A stretch of DNA of 64,000 nucleotides, taken from positions 2,604,001-2,668,000 of the forward strand of contig NZ_CP126279.1 of assembly GCF_003234815.2 (NCBI RefSeq), in the 5' to 3' direction. The translations under genes were made by a program, and so were the position numbers. How positions within the stretch are numbered: position 1 is the stretch's first letter; each line of letters opens with the position of its first letter. This DNA is from Curtobacterium sp. MCBD17_035 (GTDB taxonomy: Bacteria > Actinomycetota > Actinomycetes > Actinomycetales > Microbacteriaceae). This document shows positions 1-8,880 of this stretch, in pieces. Below the pieces are notes generated by a model. It had not been told where the DNA came from. It saw only the letters and a program-made list of their open reading frames with translations, and ran no database searches.

Positions 1-366
1 CGTGAGCGACGCGAGCCGGTCGGGAGCCCGCTGCGCGAGCCGCCAGGCGACCAGCCCGCCCCAGTCGTGGCCGACGAGGTGGACCCGCTCTGCGCCCAGT
101 CGGTCGGCGAGCGCCAGGACGTCGTCGACGAGCCAGTCGCGCCGGTACGCGCGGCGTCCCTCCGGCCGCGCCCCGACCGCGTACCCGCGTTGGTCCGGCG
201 CGACGACGCGGAGGCCCTCGGCCGTCAGGAGCGGCGTGACCGCCCGCCAGGTGCTCCGGTCGGCGGGGAACCCGTGGAGGAGGACCGCGACCGGACCGTC
301 TTCTGGGCCGCTGTCGTCGACGTCGAGGACGAGGCCGCCGCGGCGGAGCTGGTCGATGCGGGTCAT
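1..366 (-). CDS. Alpha/beta hydrolase, C-terminal part beyond the window
   Basis: Read on the minus strand from ATG at 364-366, the frame stays open to the left edge (122 codons). It begins MTRIDQLRRGGLVLDVDD and then shows the alpha/beta hydrolase pattern: an oxyanion-hole HGFP at about residues 31-34, DQRG at about 59-62, and the start of the nucleophile-elbow region with VGHDWGG at about residues 97-103. GHDWGG is typical of the epoxide hydrolase / haloalkane dehalogenase branch, where the central Asp is the nucleophile. The acid and His of the triad lie outside the window, so the substrate cannot be inferred. The opposite strand is also open here but its translation is low-complexity and Arg-rich, so I take it to be a shadow. 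Confidence 0.8.
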   Translation of the reverse strand, partial: MTRIDQLRRGGLVLDVDDSGPEDGPVAVLLHGFPADRSTWRAVTPLLTAEGLRVVAPDQRGYAVGARPEGRRAYRRDWLVDDVLALADRLGAERVHLVGHDWGGLVAWRLAQRAPDRLASLT

Positions 367-1086
367 GCCGCCACGGTAGGCCGCCCACGAGTGGCGGTCC
401 GGCCGAACGGGGTACGTGCGAACTGGGAGCGACGGCGCAGCGGCCCATCGGGCGGCCTGCTGTGGGAGCGGGAGGAAGATCCGACGCCCTCGACCTGCCG
501 GGAGGACCGGATCGGGAGGGGTGGGGGCTCGGCACCCGAAGCCGAGCCCACCACCGGCGGCACCCGAATCGCCGCTCGTAACCACGGGCCCCGAAGCCCG
601 GATTGGTTGCGAGCATATTGGGACGGCCGTGTCCGCCGCAGCTCCCGCACGTCCCCAGACCAGAGGTAGAACGAGTGTTCTGTACCCCGCCAGAGGGTGC
701 CGTTGGTCGGAACACGCGCCGTTCATCCGCCGAGCGGCGGCGGATGCGTCCCCCAGCCGCACGGTACGGATTCTGGACCGACACAGGTCACGCACGTCAC
801 CCCGGCACGCACGACGCGCCGCCCTCTTCCAGTCCTGCCCCGATGGTGCTAGAGTTCGGAGCTGGCGTTCTGCCGCGGACCCATCTCATCCGCCCCGCCG
901 CCTGCTCCGTACCGGCTCCATCGAGTCGCATTCCACCGGGGCCCCGTCCCGCCGATCATGGCCGGACAACCCACGCCGACCTCCGGCGTGTGCGATCCGA
1001 GTGCCCGCCCGGCCAGCGCCCTGTACAAGGGATCGAGGCCAGCGCACCGCGCTCGTCGCCAACGAACCATCGGAAAAGACAGCACC
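367..1086. other. Gene-free 720-bp spacer with a hairpin and a promoter candidate
   Basis: I see no convincing gene. Open frames on both strands are Arg/Pro-rich and resemble nothing. An inverted repeat at 521-532 and 541-551 (GTGGGGGCTCGG / CCGAGCCCACC) could form a stable hairpin. TTCCAG at 827-832, 17 bp, then TAGAGT at 850-855 is a plausible sigma-70-type promoter reading toward the gene at 1087. That would leave a leader of roughly 220 nt. Confidence 0.4.
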
Positions 1087-1377
1087 ATGACCAGCACCAT
1101 CGACTTCATCCAGATCAGCGGGACCGTGCTCGACGCGCCCGTCCTGACCACCGACGACCTCGTCGAGTTCGTCGTCGCCGACGACGTCTCCCGTCGCGAG
1201 TTCCTCGTCCGCCTCCCCCGCACCGAGCTCGGCGCGCACGTCGTCGCCGGCGCCCACGTGCAGGCCGCCGGCGCCGCCGGCTGGGTCGTCCCGGGCCGTC
1301 CCTGGCGGCACGAGCCGAGCCGGACGATCCTGCAGGCGCATGACGTGCAGCTCGCGGCGCTCGCCTTCGCGGCCTGA
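1087..1377 (+). CDS. Small uncharacterised protein, possible OB fold
   Basis: 96 residues from ATG at 1087, starting MTSTIDFIQISGTVLDAP. I chose this ATG over an upstream in-frame ATG at 958, because the extra 43 residues are low-complexity and conserved-looking sequence begins at FIQISG. The pattern of alternating hydrophobic strands (SGTVLDAPVLTTDDLVEFVV, then EFLVRLP, then HVQAAGAAGWVVPG) resembles the OB fold of single-strand DNA-binding proteins, but the aromatic DNA-contact residues are not evident. No function can be assigned. It converges on the operon ending at 1498. The region upstream holds only a weak GGAAAAG ribosome-binding site. Confidence 0.65.
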   Translation: MTSTIDFIQISGTVLDAPVLTTDDLVEFVVADDVSRREFLVRLPRTELGAHVVAGAHVQAAGAAGWVVPGRPWRHEPSRTILQAHDVQLAALAFAA

Positions 1378-1476
1378 CGGCACCGTGCGACCCGACGGCA
1401 CCGTTCCGCCCGACGGCGCGGTGCCGACGGTACCGTTCCGCCCGACGCCGCGGTACCGCCCGACGGCACCGTGACA
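1378..1476. repeat. Degenerate short repeats between convergent genes
   Basis: The spacer between two convergent genes repeats the motif CCCGACGGCACCGT, alternating with CGGTACCG, about five times with small changes. Adjacent copies are partly self-complementary, so the block could act as a two-way transcription terminator. No T-tract is present. Confidence 0.55.
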
Positions 1477-1497
1477 CGCGCCCGGCCCTGAGCGGGT

Positions 1498-3687
1498 TCA
1501 GTCGGCGCGGAGCACGCGTGCAGCGACGTCGGGTGGACACCGATCCTCGACGCGGTACATCCCCCGGGCGTGCGCGACCGGCACCCACGGCAACCACCGA
1601 CGGTTGAGGCCGAACCCCCGACGCGGGGCGAACGACCAGTGCTCCTGCTGCCACCCGACCCCGCGGAGGTCGAACGCGTGCTCGACCGTCGCGAACATCG
1701 TGGTCGTGCCGTGTGTGACCACGCGAGCGACGTCGAGCCAGTGGTCGTCGTGCGTCAGCGCGAACAGCCGGGCGAACACCGAGGCGTTCACGGCGAGGAA
1801 CCCGTCCGTCATCGACACCCCGGACGCGATGAGCTGGTGTCCGATGGTCGAGACCCCGTGCTTCCAGTGGAGCAACCCTGGATCGGCGTCCTCCGGCATG
1901 GGCACGTCCCAGACGTAGATCCACGTCTCGGCGACCGAGGCCGCGGAGGCGGCCCGGTCCAGCCATTCGGCCCCGCCGGTCGCGTCGTACAGGTCGAGGA
2001 ACCCCTCGGCGGCCAGGACCGCGGCTTCCTTGTCCACCACGTCGGGATTGTCGAGGGTGCCGCCGGCGTACCACCCGCGGCGTCCGTACTCCCGCCAGAC
2101 GAACTCGGCGGCACGCACGGCGCCGGCGAGCGCCTCCTCCGACCCCACGGCGACGAGGAACGGCACGACGGTGGCGGTCCCGGACGGCGAGTCGTCGAGC
2201 ACCTCGCCGGTGCCGGCCACCCAGGCGCGCGGGAGGGAACCGTCGAGGGCCTGGTTCCGGAGCAACCAGCTCGCTGCCGTCGTGACCCAGGCGGCCCAGG
2301 ACGGGTGTTCCTCGCCGTGACGGCGTTCGAGCGCCAGGGCGTCGAGCACCGCGAGCGCTCCCTCGGCCACGGCGCGGGCGTACACCGCCGGCTGGTCCCG
2401 GAACGTGCGGTACGTGGTCGTCGCACCCGTCACGGTGTCGAACCCCTCGCCAGCGGGCGGGTCCAGGGCGAGCGTGACGAACGAGTCGATGATCGCCAGA
2501 CCGCTCGCCCGGTACCGCTCAGCCACGGCGCCGTCATCGGTGCTGTCCGCCTCGCGGAGCAGGACGACGGCCGCGTCCGTGTTCGCCCCGACGAACCCCA
2601 TCACCGCGGCGGTCGCCTCGTCCGTCCGCTGCGGAACGACCGCGTCCGCCTCGAGCGGGACCCCGGTCCGGCCGCCGACCGCCACGACCTGATCGGCCAG
2701 GACGGCCGCCGCGCTGCGCACGACGTCCGCGATGTCCGCGCTGCGCACGGCCGGGGCGAAGCGGTCCCAGACCCAGCGCCAGGTCTGCCGGACGACGTCG
2801 GGGAAGTCGGTCGAGCCTCCCGTCCGCACCGCGACGGCGTACTCCTGGGTCGCGCCGTCGTCCAGGGGGTGGAAGCGGCGCCGCCACGCGTCGAGCTGGA
2901 GGAGCGGAAGACCGCCGCTGCTGTAGGTGACGGGTCCTTCGGTGCCGGGGAACCACACGCCGAGCTCCACGCGGTCGCCGGTGCTCCGCGCGCCGATGGA
3001 GGCGAACGCGAGCCGCGGGTCGACGATCGTCTCGCCACCGTCCTCGACCATCCCGTCGGCGGCGATGGTGTCACCGCGCGGGTCGCGGTGGGCGATGGCC
3101 GCCCAGCCTCCGTCCTCGAGTCGGATGCCGAACAGCGGTGCCGCGGCACGGTCCTCCCGGACGATCGCGGTGGTGACCCCGGCCCGCCGTGCGTGCACGC
3201 CGGCGATGGCGAGCGGCGCGACCTGTGGCGCGTTGCCGTAGGCGACGCCGGGGCAGAACGGCTCGACGCGCTCCCACGGCGCGGCCGCGTCGACCTCGAC
3301 GACGACCGCCGTGCCGTAGCCGCGGGCGGGCCCCTGGCCGCCGCGGACCGTGACCCGGCGGGCCATGCGGACGTCGTCGCCGTCGGTGTCCCACCGGTCC
3401 TCGACCTGGAGGACCGTCCCGCCCCCGACGTCGATGCGTGCGGTGCCGACGAGGCCGTCCGCCGTGACCGTCAGCGACTCGTAGGGCGCGCGGTGCTCGG
3501 TCTCGACGCCGGTGCCCGTGTCCGCGTCCGTGTCCGCGTCCGTGTCCGTGTCCGTGTCCGTTCCGGGCTTCCACGTGAGCACCACGACGGGCGCCGCCGC
3601 CACGAGCGCCGGACCGCCCACACCGGGGGTCGCGATGCGGACGCCGAGCCCGCCCGGGACGTCGGTGGCCTCGACGCGCGTGGTCAT
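1498..3687 (-). CDS. Large uncharacterised protein of the arabinofuranoside operon, possible glycoside hydrolase
   Basis: 729 residues from ATG at 3685-3687, which overlaps the stop of the upstream permease by 4 nt (ATGA), so the two are translationally coupled. The N-terminal third looks beta-rich. From about residue 330 onward the chain is helical, with repeated Trp/Tyr-rich helix pairs (WRWVWDRF, WASWLL-like and LLHWKHG segments) resembling an (alpha/alpha)6 barrel. The ending WQQEHWSFAPRRGFGLNRRW is striking, but I cannot assign a CAZy family or catalytic acids. There is no signal peptide, so it should be cytosolic. As last gene of a GH127/ABC-transporter operon it most likely processes an arabinose-containing oligosaccharide. 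A (Asp-Thr)n tract near residues 42-57 is encoded by a hexamer repeat. Confidence 0.8.
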   Translation of the reverse strand: MTTRVEATDVPGGLGVRIATPGVGGPALVAAAPVVVLTWKPGTDTDTDTDADTDADTGTGVETEHRAPYESLTVTADGLVGTARIDVGGGTVLQVEDRWDTDGDDVRMARRVTVRGGQGPARGYGTAVVVEVDAAAPWERVEPFCPGVAYGNAPQVAPLAIAGVHARRAGVTTAIVREDRAAAPLFGIRLEDGGWAAIAHRDPRGDTIAADGMVEDGGETIVDPRLAFASIGARSTGDRVELGVWFPGTEGPVTYSSGGLPLLQLDAWRRRFHPLDDGATQEYAVAVRTGGSTDFPDVVRQTWRWVWDRFAPAVRSADIADVVRSAAAVLADQVVAVGGRTGVPLEADAVVPQRTDEATAAVMGFVGANTDAAVVLLREADSTDDGAVAERYRASGLAIIDSFVTLALDPPAGEGFDTVTGATTTYRTFRDQPAVYARAVAEGALAVLDALALERRHGEEHPSWAAWVTTAASWLLRNQALDGSLPRAWVAGTGEVLDDSPSGTATVVPFLVAVGSEEALAGAVRAAEFVWREYGRRGWYAGGTLDNPDVVDKEAAVLAAEGFLDLYDATGGAEWLDRAASAASVAETWIYVWDVPMPEDADPGLLHWKHGVSTIGHQLIASGVSMTDGFLAVNASVFARLFALTHDDHWLDVARVVTHGTTTMFATVEHAFDLRGVGWQQEHWSFAPRRGFGLNRRWLPWVPVAHARGMYRVEDRCPPDVAARVLRAD
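3517..3561. repeat. Coding hexamer microsatellite (GTCCGT/GTCCGC)
   Basis: Seven or so tandem copies of a 6-bp unit lie inside the 729-residue gene. Because the unit is two codons long, changes in copy number would lengthen or shorten an Asp-Thr/Asp-Ala tract without shifting the frame. Confidence 0.8.
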
Positions 3688-4583
3688 CCCTTGATGCCGC
3701 TCGACGCGATGCTCGGCACGATGAACCGCTGGAACACGAGGAACATCGCCACGACGGGCAGGGTGAGCAGCACCACGCCCGCCATCTGCACCGTCGGCAG
3801 CGTGTAGTTCTGCGACTGCAGGCTGTTGAGGCCGAGCGTCAGGACGTACATGTCCTTGTCGCTCGTCATCGTCACCGGGATGAGGAAGCTGTTCCACGTC
3901 CACGTGCCGGCGAGGATCGCCTGCGTGGCGATCGCCGTGACCGACAGTGGCAGCCCGATCCGCAGGAAGATCCGGAAGCGGTTCGCGCCGTCGAGCGCCG
4001 CGGCCTCCTCGAGGTCCTTCGGGATCGTGCCGAACGACTGCCGCATGAGGAAGATGAGGAGCGGGTTGACGATGAACGGGATGATGAGCGCCGCGTAGGT
4101 GTTCAGCCAGCCGAGCTTGACGATCTGCAGGTAGAGCGGGATGAGGTACGCCTGCAGCGGCACGAGCAGGATCACGATGATGCCCGTGAACACGACGCGC
4201 TTGCCGCGGAACTGCAGACGGGCCAGCGCCCAACCCGCCAGGGTGTTCACGATGACGGCGCCGGCGACGACGCAGCCCGTGACGATCGCGGTGTTCGCGT
4301 ACCAGCGTCCGATCGGGGCGTGCGTGAACACGTACGTGTAGTTCGACAGGGTCAGGTGTGACGGCGGGACGATCGAGAAGAAGTCCGCTGGCGACAGGAA
4401 CGAGCAGTACAGCACGAACAGCAGCGGGGCGACCATGATCAGTCCGAACACGATGAGGAACGTGTACCGGGCGGACCGGGCGACCGTCTGCTGGGTGCGG
4501 TGCGAGCGCATCGGGCGACCGGTGCCGCTGGTCGGTGTGCTCGGGCGGGTGACCGCGGTGCGCTGCGTCGAGGTGGCGCTCAT
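3684..4583 (-). CDS. Carbohydrate ABC transporter permease, MalG type
   Basis: 299 residues with six predicted membrane helices. The EAA loop reads EEAAALDGANRFRIFLRIGLPLS (contact site for the ATPase). The N-terminal 40 residues are Thr/Ser/Arg-rich and cytosolic. ATG at 4581-4583 overlaps the stop of the MalF-type gene by 4 nt, and its own stop overlaps the next gene by 4 nt, so the three are tightly coupled. With its partner it forms the pore of a CUT1 importer. No ATPase gene is in the operon. In actinobacteria a shared MsiK-type ATPase encoded elsewhere usually serves such importers, which is an inference here. Confidence 0.93.
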   Translation of the reverse strand: MSATSTQRTAVTRPSTPTSGTGRPMRSHRTQQTVARSARYTFLIVFGLIMVAPLLFVLYCSFLSPADFFSIVPPSHLTLSNYTYVFTHAPIGRWYANTAIVTGCVVAGAVIVNTLAGWALARLQFRGKRVVFTGIIVILLVPLQAYLIPLYLQIVKLGWLNTYAALIIPFIVNPLLIFLMRQSFGTIPKDLEEAAALDGANRFRIFLRIGLPLSVTAIATQAILAGTWTWNSFLIPVTMTSDKDMYVLTLGLNSLQSQNYTLPTVQMAGVVLLTLPVVAMFLVFQRFIVPSIASSGIKG

Positions 4584-5524
4584 GCGTCCTGCTCCTTCGG
4601 GCCGAGGAGCCGGCTGACGACGCCGGCGAGGATCACGATGGCGAGCAGGATCACGGTCGCCGCCGAGGCGTACCCGATGTTGCTCAAGCGGAACGCCTGC
4701 TGGTAGATGAAGATCACGATCGTCGAGGTCGCACCGGCCGGGCTCCCGAGCACGGTGCCGCCGGAGATGACGTACGCCTGGTCGAAGACCTGGATCGCCT
4801 GGATGATCCCGGTCAGCACCACGAACGCGGTGAACGGACGCACGCCCGGCAGCGTCACGCTGAGGAACTGACGGAAGGCGCCCGCACCGTCCATCTCGGC
4901 GGCCTCGTACAGGTCCGCCGGGATCGTCTCCATGCCCCCGACGAAGATCACGATGTACAGCCCGACGAACATGTACACGTACACGATCACGAGGAACCAC
5001 AGCGCCAGGCCGGGGCTCGCGTACCAGGTCGCGTTCGGCAGGCCGAACAGCGACAGTGCGGTGGACGCGATGCCGCCCTTGACGAACAGCTGCATGAAGA
5101 TCGTCGTGATCGCGACGGTCGATGTCATGTAGGGCACGAAGTACGCGGTGCGGAGTGCGCCCTTGCCGACGGTGGCACCGCGCAGGACGGCGGCGACGAC
5201 GATCGCCAGGACCGTCTGGGCCGGGACGACGCCCGCCACGAAGGTCGCCGTGATCCCGAGGGAGCGGCCGAACGCCGGGTCGGCGAACAGCTGCCCGAAG
5301 TTCTGCAGCCCGACGAAGCTGCGCTGGTCGAAGTCGAACTTTCCGACCTGCTGCACGCTGAGCACGACGGACTGCGCGATCGGGTAGGCGAACCACCACA
5401 GCAGCAGGACCACCGCGGGGGCGAGCATGAGCCACGCGGCCGGGTTGTCGGTCCGGAGCCAGGCGCGGCGGCGCGACGACGTGGGCCGTCGCGCCGCCCT
5501 GATGGAGCTCTTGATGGCACTCAC
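4580..5524 (-). CDS. Carbohydrate ABC transporter permease, MalF type
   Basis: 314 residues, starting MSAIKSSIRAARRPTSSRRR, with a positively charged N-terminus followed by six membrane helices (first WLMLAPAVVLLLWWFAYPI). The EAA loop is YEAAEMDGAGAFRQFLSVTLPG. It begins 9 bp after the solute-binding protein stop and overlaps the MalG-type gene by 4 bp. It forms the transmembrane heterodimer of a CUT1 sugar importer. Substrate is inferred from the adjacent GH127 gene to be an arabinose oligosaccharide or a glycosylated peptide fragment. Confidence 0.93.
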   Translation of the reverse strand: MSAIKSSIRAARRPTSSRRRAWLRTDNPAAWLMLAPAVVLLLWWFAYPIAQSVVLSVQQVGKFDFDQRSFVGLQNFGQLFADPAFGRSLGITATFVAGVVPAQTVLAIVVAAVLRGATVGKGALRTAYFVPYMTSTVAITTIFMQLFVKGGIASTALSLFGLPNATWYASPGLALWFLVIVYVYMFVGLYIVIFVGGMETIPADLYEAAEMDGAGAFRQFLSVTLPGVRPFTAFVVLTGIIQAIQVFDQAYVISGGTVLGSPAGATSTIVIFIYQQAFRLSNIGYASAATVILLAIVILAGVVSRLLGPKEQDA

Positions 5525-5533
5525 GCCGCTCGG

Positions 5534-6799
5534 CTACTTCCCGTACTTCTGCTGGAGCTGGTGCAGCAGGGCCGTGGAGCTCGTCGCCTTCTTCGCGACG
5601 AGCTGCTGGAACCCGTTGACCAGGTCGTTGCCGAACTCGGTCGACTTGGTCGGGTAGTCGAGCGACTCGCCCTTCGCCAGCACCGAGTTCGTGAACGCCG
5701 CGTACTGCGGGGTGTCCTGGCGGTACTGGCTGATGTACTTCGTGGCGGCCGGGACGTACCCGAGCTTGGTCGTGATGATCGCCTTCTGCGAGTACGAGTC
5801 GGTCATCGCGGCGATGACGGCCATGTCGACCGCCTTGTCCTTCGACTTCTGGGCGATGCTGAAGCCACCGCCGTAGGTCGCCACCGTCGACGAGGACGCC
5901 GTCTTCCCGGGGAGCGTCGTCAGCGTGTACTTCGTCGACGGGTCACTCGTCTGCATGAAGCCGATGTACCAGGGGCCGGCGTCGGACATGGCGGCGTTCC
6001 CCTTGCCGAAGGCCTCGCCATCCCAGGTCGCCCCGAGCTGCTCGGCGCTCTCGGCGTCGCCGTTCTTGAACATGGTCAACAGTTGGTCGAGCGCCTGCAC
6101 GTTCTGCTTCGAGTCGATCGTCGTGCCGCCGTGGTAGCCGCCACCGTTCGCGATCATGTACTGCGTCAGGTGGAACAGGTTCTCGAGCAGCACCACGCCG
6201 GGCTTGCCCGTCTTCGCCTTGACCTGCGTCGCGGCCGTCGCGATCTCGGCGAGGGTCTTCGGGGTCGAGGTGACGCCCGCCTCCGCGAGCACGTCCTGGT
6301 TGTAGGCGTAGCCCGAGTTCTGCAGGTACGACGGCACCGCGTAGAGCTTGCCGCCGATCTTCCAGCCGTTCACGAGCGCCTTCGGGAACGCGCTGAGCTG
6401 GACATCGGTCTTCCCGATCACGTCGTCCATCGACGCGATCGCCCCCTCGGTCGCGTACTCGGCGACCGGTGCCGAGTTGTCCCAGAGGGTGATGTCCGGG
6501 GCCGTGCCCGCGGCGAACTGCGTCGGCAGCTGGTTCAGCTGGTCGTCGTAGGTCGGGTAGACGTGCGTCTTGATCGTGACGCCGGGCAGTTCCTTCTCGG
6601 CGTGCTTGATGATGTCCGACATGTAGGTGTCGACGACGCCGCCGCCGGAGTACCCGACGGTGACGGTGCCCTTGAGGGACGAGCTCGAGCCGGAGCCCGA
6701 GCCGCCCGAGCTGCCCGAGCTGCTGCAGCCGGTGAGCACGAGCGCCGCGGCGATGCCGAGCGCTCCCACTCCGGTGACGGTTCGCGTTCGCTTGATCAT
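5534..6799 (-). CDS. Extracellular solute-binding lipoprotein for sugars
   Basis: 421 residues from ATG at 6797-6799, supported by a strong AAGGAGG about 8 nt upstream. A lipoprotein signal ends in the lipobox LTGC (Cys at about residue 25), followed by a Ser/Gly linker and the family-1 solute-binding fold (GTVTVGYSGGG, APDITLWDNSAPV, AMSDAGPWYIGFMQ). It should be anchored to the outer face of the membrane and hand sugar to the two permeases encoded just downstream. The gap after the GH127 gene is only 56 bp, consistent with one transcript. Confidence 0.93.
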   Translation of the reverse strand: MIKRTRTVTGVGALGIAAALVLTGCSSSGSSGGSGSGSSSSLKGTVTVGYSGGGVVDTYMSDIIKHAEKELPGVTIKTHVYPTYDDQLNQLPTQFAAGTAPDITLWDNSAPVAEYATEGAIASMDDVIGKTDVQLSAFPKALVNGWKIGGKLYAVPSYLQNSGYAYNQDVLAEAGVTSTPKTLAEIATAATQVKAKTGKPGVVLLENLFHLTQYMIANGGGYHGGTTIDSKQNVQALDQLLTMFKNGDAESAEQLGATWDGEAFGKGNAAMSDAGPWYIGFMQTSDPSTKYTLTTLPGKTASSSTVATYGGGFSIAQKSKDKAVDMAVIAAMTDSYSQKAIITTKLGYVPAATKYISQYRQDTPQYAAFTNSVLAKGESLDYPTKSTEFGNDLVNGFQQLVAKKATSSTALLHQLQQKYGK

Positions 6800-6855
6800 G
6801 ATGGGCCTCCTTGCCCTGGCGTGATGACGGGTGGTGCTGCTGGTTCGGGTTCGGG

Positions 6856-8790
6856 TCAGGCCTGCGCGGTGGCGGCGTCCGCCAGCGGGAGCCAGACGCG
6901 CATGGTCGACGGACCGCGCTCGGCCCACTGGTGGTACGGGCGGAGCCGGACGGTTCCGGGGCGCTGCGCGTCGTGCGCGGGCGAGGCGGCGTACGGCCAG
7001 TCCCGCTCGGGCGCGTCGACGGCGACCGCGTCGAGCGCCGCGTCGGTGGCGCCGTCCGCGGTCGGCTCGGCCCCCGGGAGGACCTGGATCACGTCGACCC
7101 GATCGGCGTCCTGGTCGATCGACTCGGCGCAGAGCACGAGCGGCCCGCGCTCCACCGCGACCGTCCCGCGGAGCGCGTCGATCCGTTCGTCCGGGGCCAC
7201 GAGCCGCGGCTGCGTCGGGAGGTCGAGGGTGACGTCGTCGCCGGCACGCCAGGCGCGACGGATCACGACGGACCCGCCGTCGACCGTCTCGGCTCCCTCG
7301 CCGGCGTCGACGGTGGCGCTGCCAGCGGCCCAGCTCGGCACGCGGAGGGTCAGGGTCCACGGCTCGGGCGCGTCCTCGGCGACGACGACCCGCACGCGGC
7401 CGTCGAGCGGGTAGTCCGTGGCGACCTCGAGGCGGACCGTGCGGCCGTCGGGCAGCGTCGTGTCGATCCGGCCCTCCGCGTACTGGTGCAGTTGCAGGCC
7501 GTCGTCGTCCACCGTCGCCACGTACGCGGTGAGGCTGGCGAGGGTGCGCGCGACGTTCGTCGGGCAGCACGACACCGCGAACCACGGCGCACGCTGGCTC
7601 GACGCGGCGCGCTCGCTCGGCTCGTCGACCGCGGCCGGGGTGCCGGGCACGTTCCGCTGCAGCGGGTTCACGTAGAAGAACGCGGTGCCCTGCTCGTCCG
7701 GGCTCGTCGCGATGACGTTGTACAGCGTCCGCTCGATGAGGTCGGCGTACCGCTCCTCACCGTCGGCGAGCAGGAGCCGCCAGCTGAACATGATCGACCC
7801 GACACCGGCGCAGGTCTCGGAGTAGGCCCGATCGGAGGGCAGTTCGAAGTCGTCGCCGAAGGACTCGCCCTCGTGCCGCGACCCCATGCCACCGGTCAGG
7901 TACGTGCGGTGCGCGACCGTGTTGTGCCACTGCGTCCGGAGCGCGTCCGACAGCTCGGCGTCGCCCCGGTCCACGGCGAGGTCGACCGCGCCGGCCGCCA
8001 GGTAGAGCGCGCGGACCGCGTGGCCACGGAGCACGTCTGCGTCGCGCACGTGCAGGTCGTCGAGGAAGTACGACGCGGGCACGTCGGGATCGTGCAGCGT
8101 GCCGTCCCCGCGGCGCTCGATGAACAGCGCCGCCTGCGTCCGGTACCGCTCGTCACCGGTCACGCGGGCGAGCTCCACGAGCGCGACCTCGATCTCCGGG
8201 TGGCCGCACACGCGCTGGTCGCCGTCCGCGCCGAAGACGTCACACACGTGGTCGGCCACGCGGATCGCCGCCTCGACGAACGCGTCGCGGCCGGCGGTGC
8301 GGGCGCGCGCCACAGCGGCCTGGATCATGTGCCCGGCGCAGTAGAGCTCGTGGCCCCACTCGAGGTCGGACCAGCGCGGCTGCTGCCTCGGGCCTCCGAA
8401 GCGCGTGTTGAGGTAGCCGTCCTCCTGCTGGGCTGCGACGACACGGGCCGACAGGTCCTGGAACGTCTGCTCCACCCAGGCATCACCCGAGCGTCCGGAC
8501 TCCCACGCGAGCGCCTCGAGGAGCTTGTAGATCTCCGAGTCGGCGAACTCCCGACCTGCGGACGGAGCCTCTCGCCCCTCGGCGGCGCGGTCGAAGTTGC
8601 CGACCCAGCCGAGTCGCTCCATCCACTCGAGGCAGTGGCGGAGCGTGGCGCGGGCGTTCGTCGCCTGGCGGTCACCCCAGAAGCCGCCCGTGATCGCGAC
8701 GTCGGTCATGGGGACGGGGCGGAGGCGGCCCGTCGTCGGCGCGACCACGAGGCCGCGCTGCGAAGTGGGGGTGGTGCTGATGTCGGTCAT
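6856..8790 (-). CDS. GH127 beta-L-arabinofuranosidase
   Basis: 644 residues, no signal peptide. The features that define GH127 are present: GESFGDDFELP with the likely acid/base Glu309, SETCAG with Glu325 and Cys327, and SCCPTN with Cys408-Cys409. Spacing matches Bifidobacterium HypBA1, where Glu322 is acid/base, Cys417 the nucleophile, and Glu338, Cys340, Cys417 and Cys418 bind zinc. The enzyme would release L-arabinofuranose from beta-1,2-arabinosides as found on plant hydroxyproline-rich glycoproteins. It is the first gene of the operon, with a promoter region shared with the divergent LacI-type regulator. Start ATG at 8788-8790 has AAGGA at suitable spacing. Confidence 0.93.
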   Translation of the reverse strand: MTDISTTPTSQRGLVVAPTTGRLRPVPMTDVAITGGFWGDRQATNARATLRHCLEWMERLGWVGNFDRAAEGREAPSAGREFADSEIYKLLEALAWESGRSGDAWVEQTFQDLSARVVAAQQEDGYLNTRFGGPRQQPRWSDLEWGHELYCAGHMIQAAVARARTAGRDAFVEAAIRVADHVCDVFGADGDQRVCGHPEIEVALVELARVTGDERYRTQAALFIERRGDGTLHDPDVPASYFLDDLHVRDADVLRGHAVRALYLAAGAVDLAVDRGDAELSDALRTQWHNTVAHRTYLTGGMGSRHEGESFGDDFELPSDRAYSETCAGVGSIMFSWRLLLADGEERYADLIERTLYNVIATSPDEQGTAFFYVNPLQRNVPGTPAAVDEPSERAASSQRAPWFAVSCCPTNVARTLASLTAYVATVDDDGLQLHQYAEGRIDTTLPDGRTVRLEVATDYPLDGRVRVVVAEDAPEPWTLTLRVPSWAAGSATVDAGEGAETVDGGSVVIRRAWRAGDDVTLDLPTQPRLVAPDERIDALRGTVAVERGPLVLCAESIDQDADRVDVIQVLPGAEPTADGATDAALDAVAVDAPERDWPYAASPAHDAQRPGTVRLRPYHQWAERGPSTMRVWLPLADAATAQA

Positions 8791-8814
8791 TCGTGCGTCC
8801 TTGCTGCAAATCTC

Positions 8815-8828
8815 CGGAAAGCTTTACG
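8815..8828. promoter_or_regulatory. Near-palindrome in the GH127 leader
   Basis: CGGAAAGCTTTACG is a 14-bp palindrome with one mismatch, located 25 bp before the GH127 start codon. The half site CGGAAAGCT recurs at 8861-8869. It could be a regulator site or simply part of the leader. Confidence 0.35.
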
Positions 8829-8829
8829 A

Positions 8830-8859
8830 ACCGTAACTGCCGGGTCTCGATTGCGTCAA
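8830..8859 (-). promoter_or_regulatory. Promoter candidate for the GH127 operon
   Basis: On the minus strand TTGACG (8859-8854) and TTACGG (8836-8831) or TACGGT (8835-8830) are separated by 17 or 18 bp. The -35 matches the consensus well and the -10 is weak. It sits beside the operator pair at 8869-8914, so repressor binding upstream could control it. Confidence 0.45.
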
Positions 8860-8880
8860 GCGGAAAGCTGCCGGTACTGT
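8851..8880 (+). promoter_or_regulatory. Promoter candidate for the LacI-type regulator
   Basis: TTGCGT (8851-8856), 18 bp, TACTGT (8875-8880) reads toward the regulator at 8956. The -10 lies inside the first operator copy, which suggests autoregulation. Confidence 0.35.

Noticed and set aside
1570-3807. A 745-codon open frame antisense to the 729-aa gene
   Set aside because: Translation is Arg/Asp/Val-rich without domain motifs. Long antisense frames arise from third-position GC bias, and the minus strand carries the coupled permease overlap.
5561-7414. Long plus-strand frame across the solute-binding and GH127 genes
   Set aside because: It runs through two genes with clear motifs on the other strand and has no recognisable protein features.
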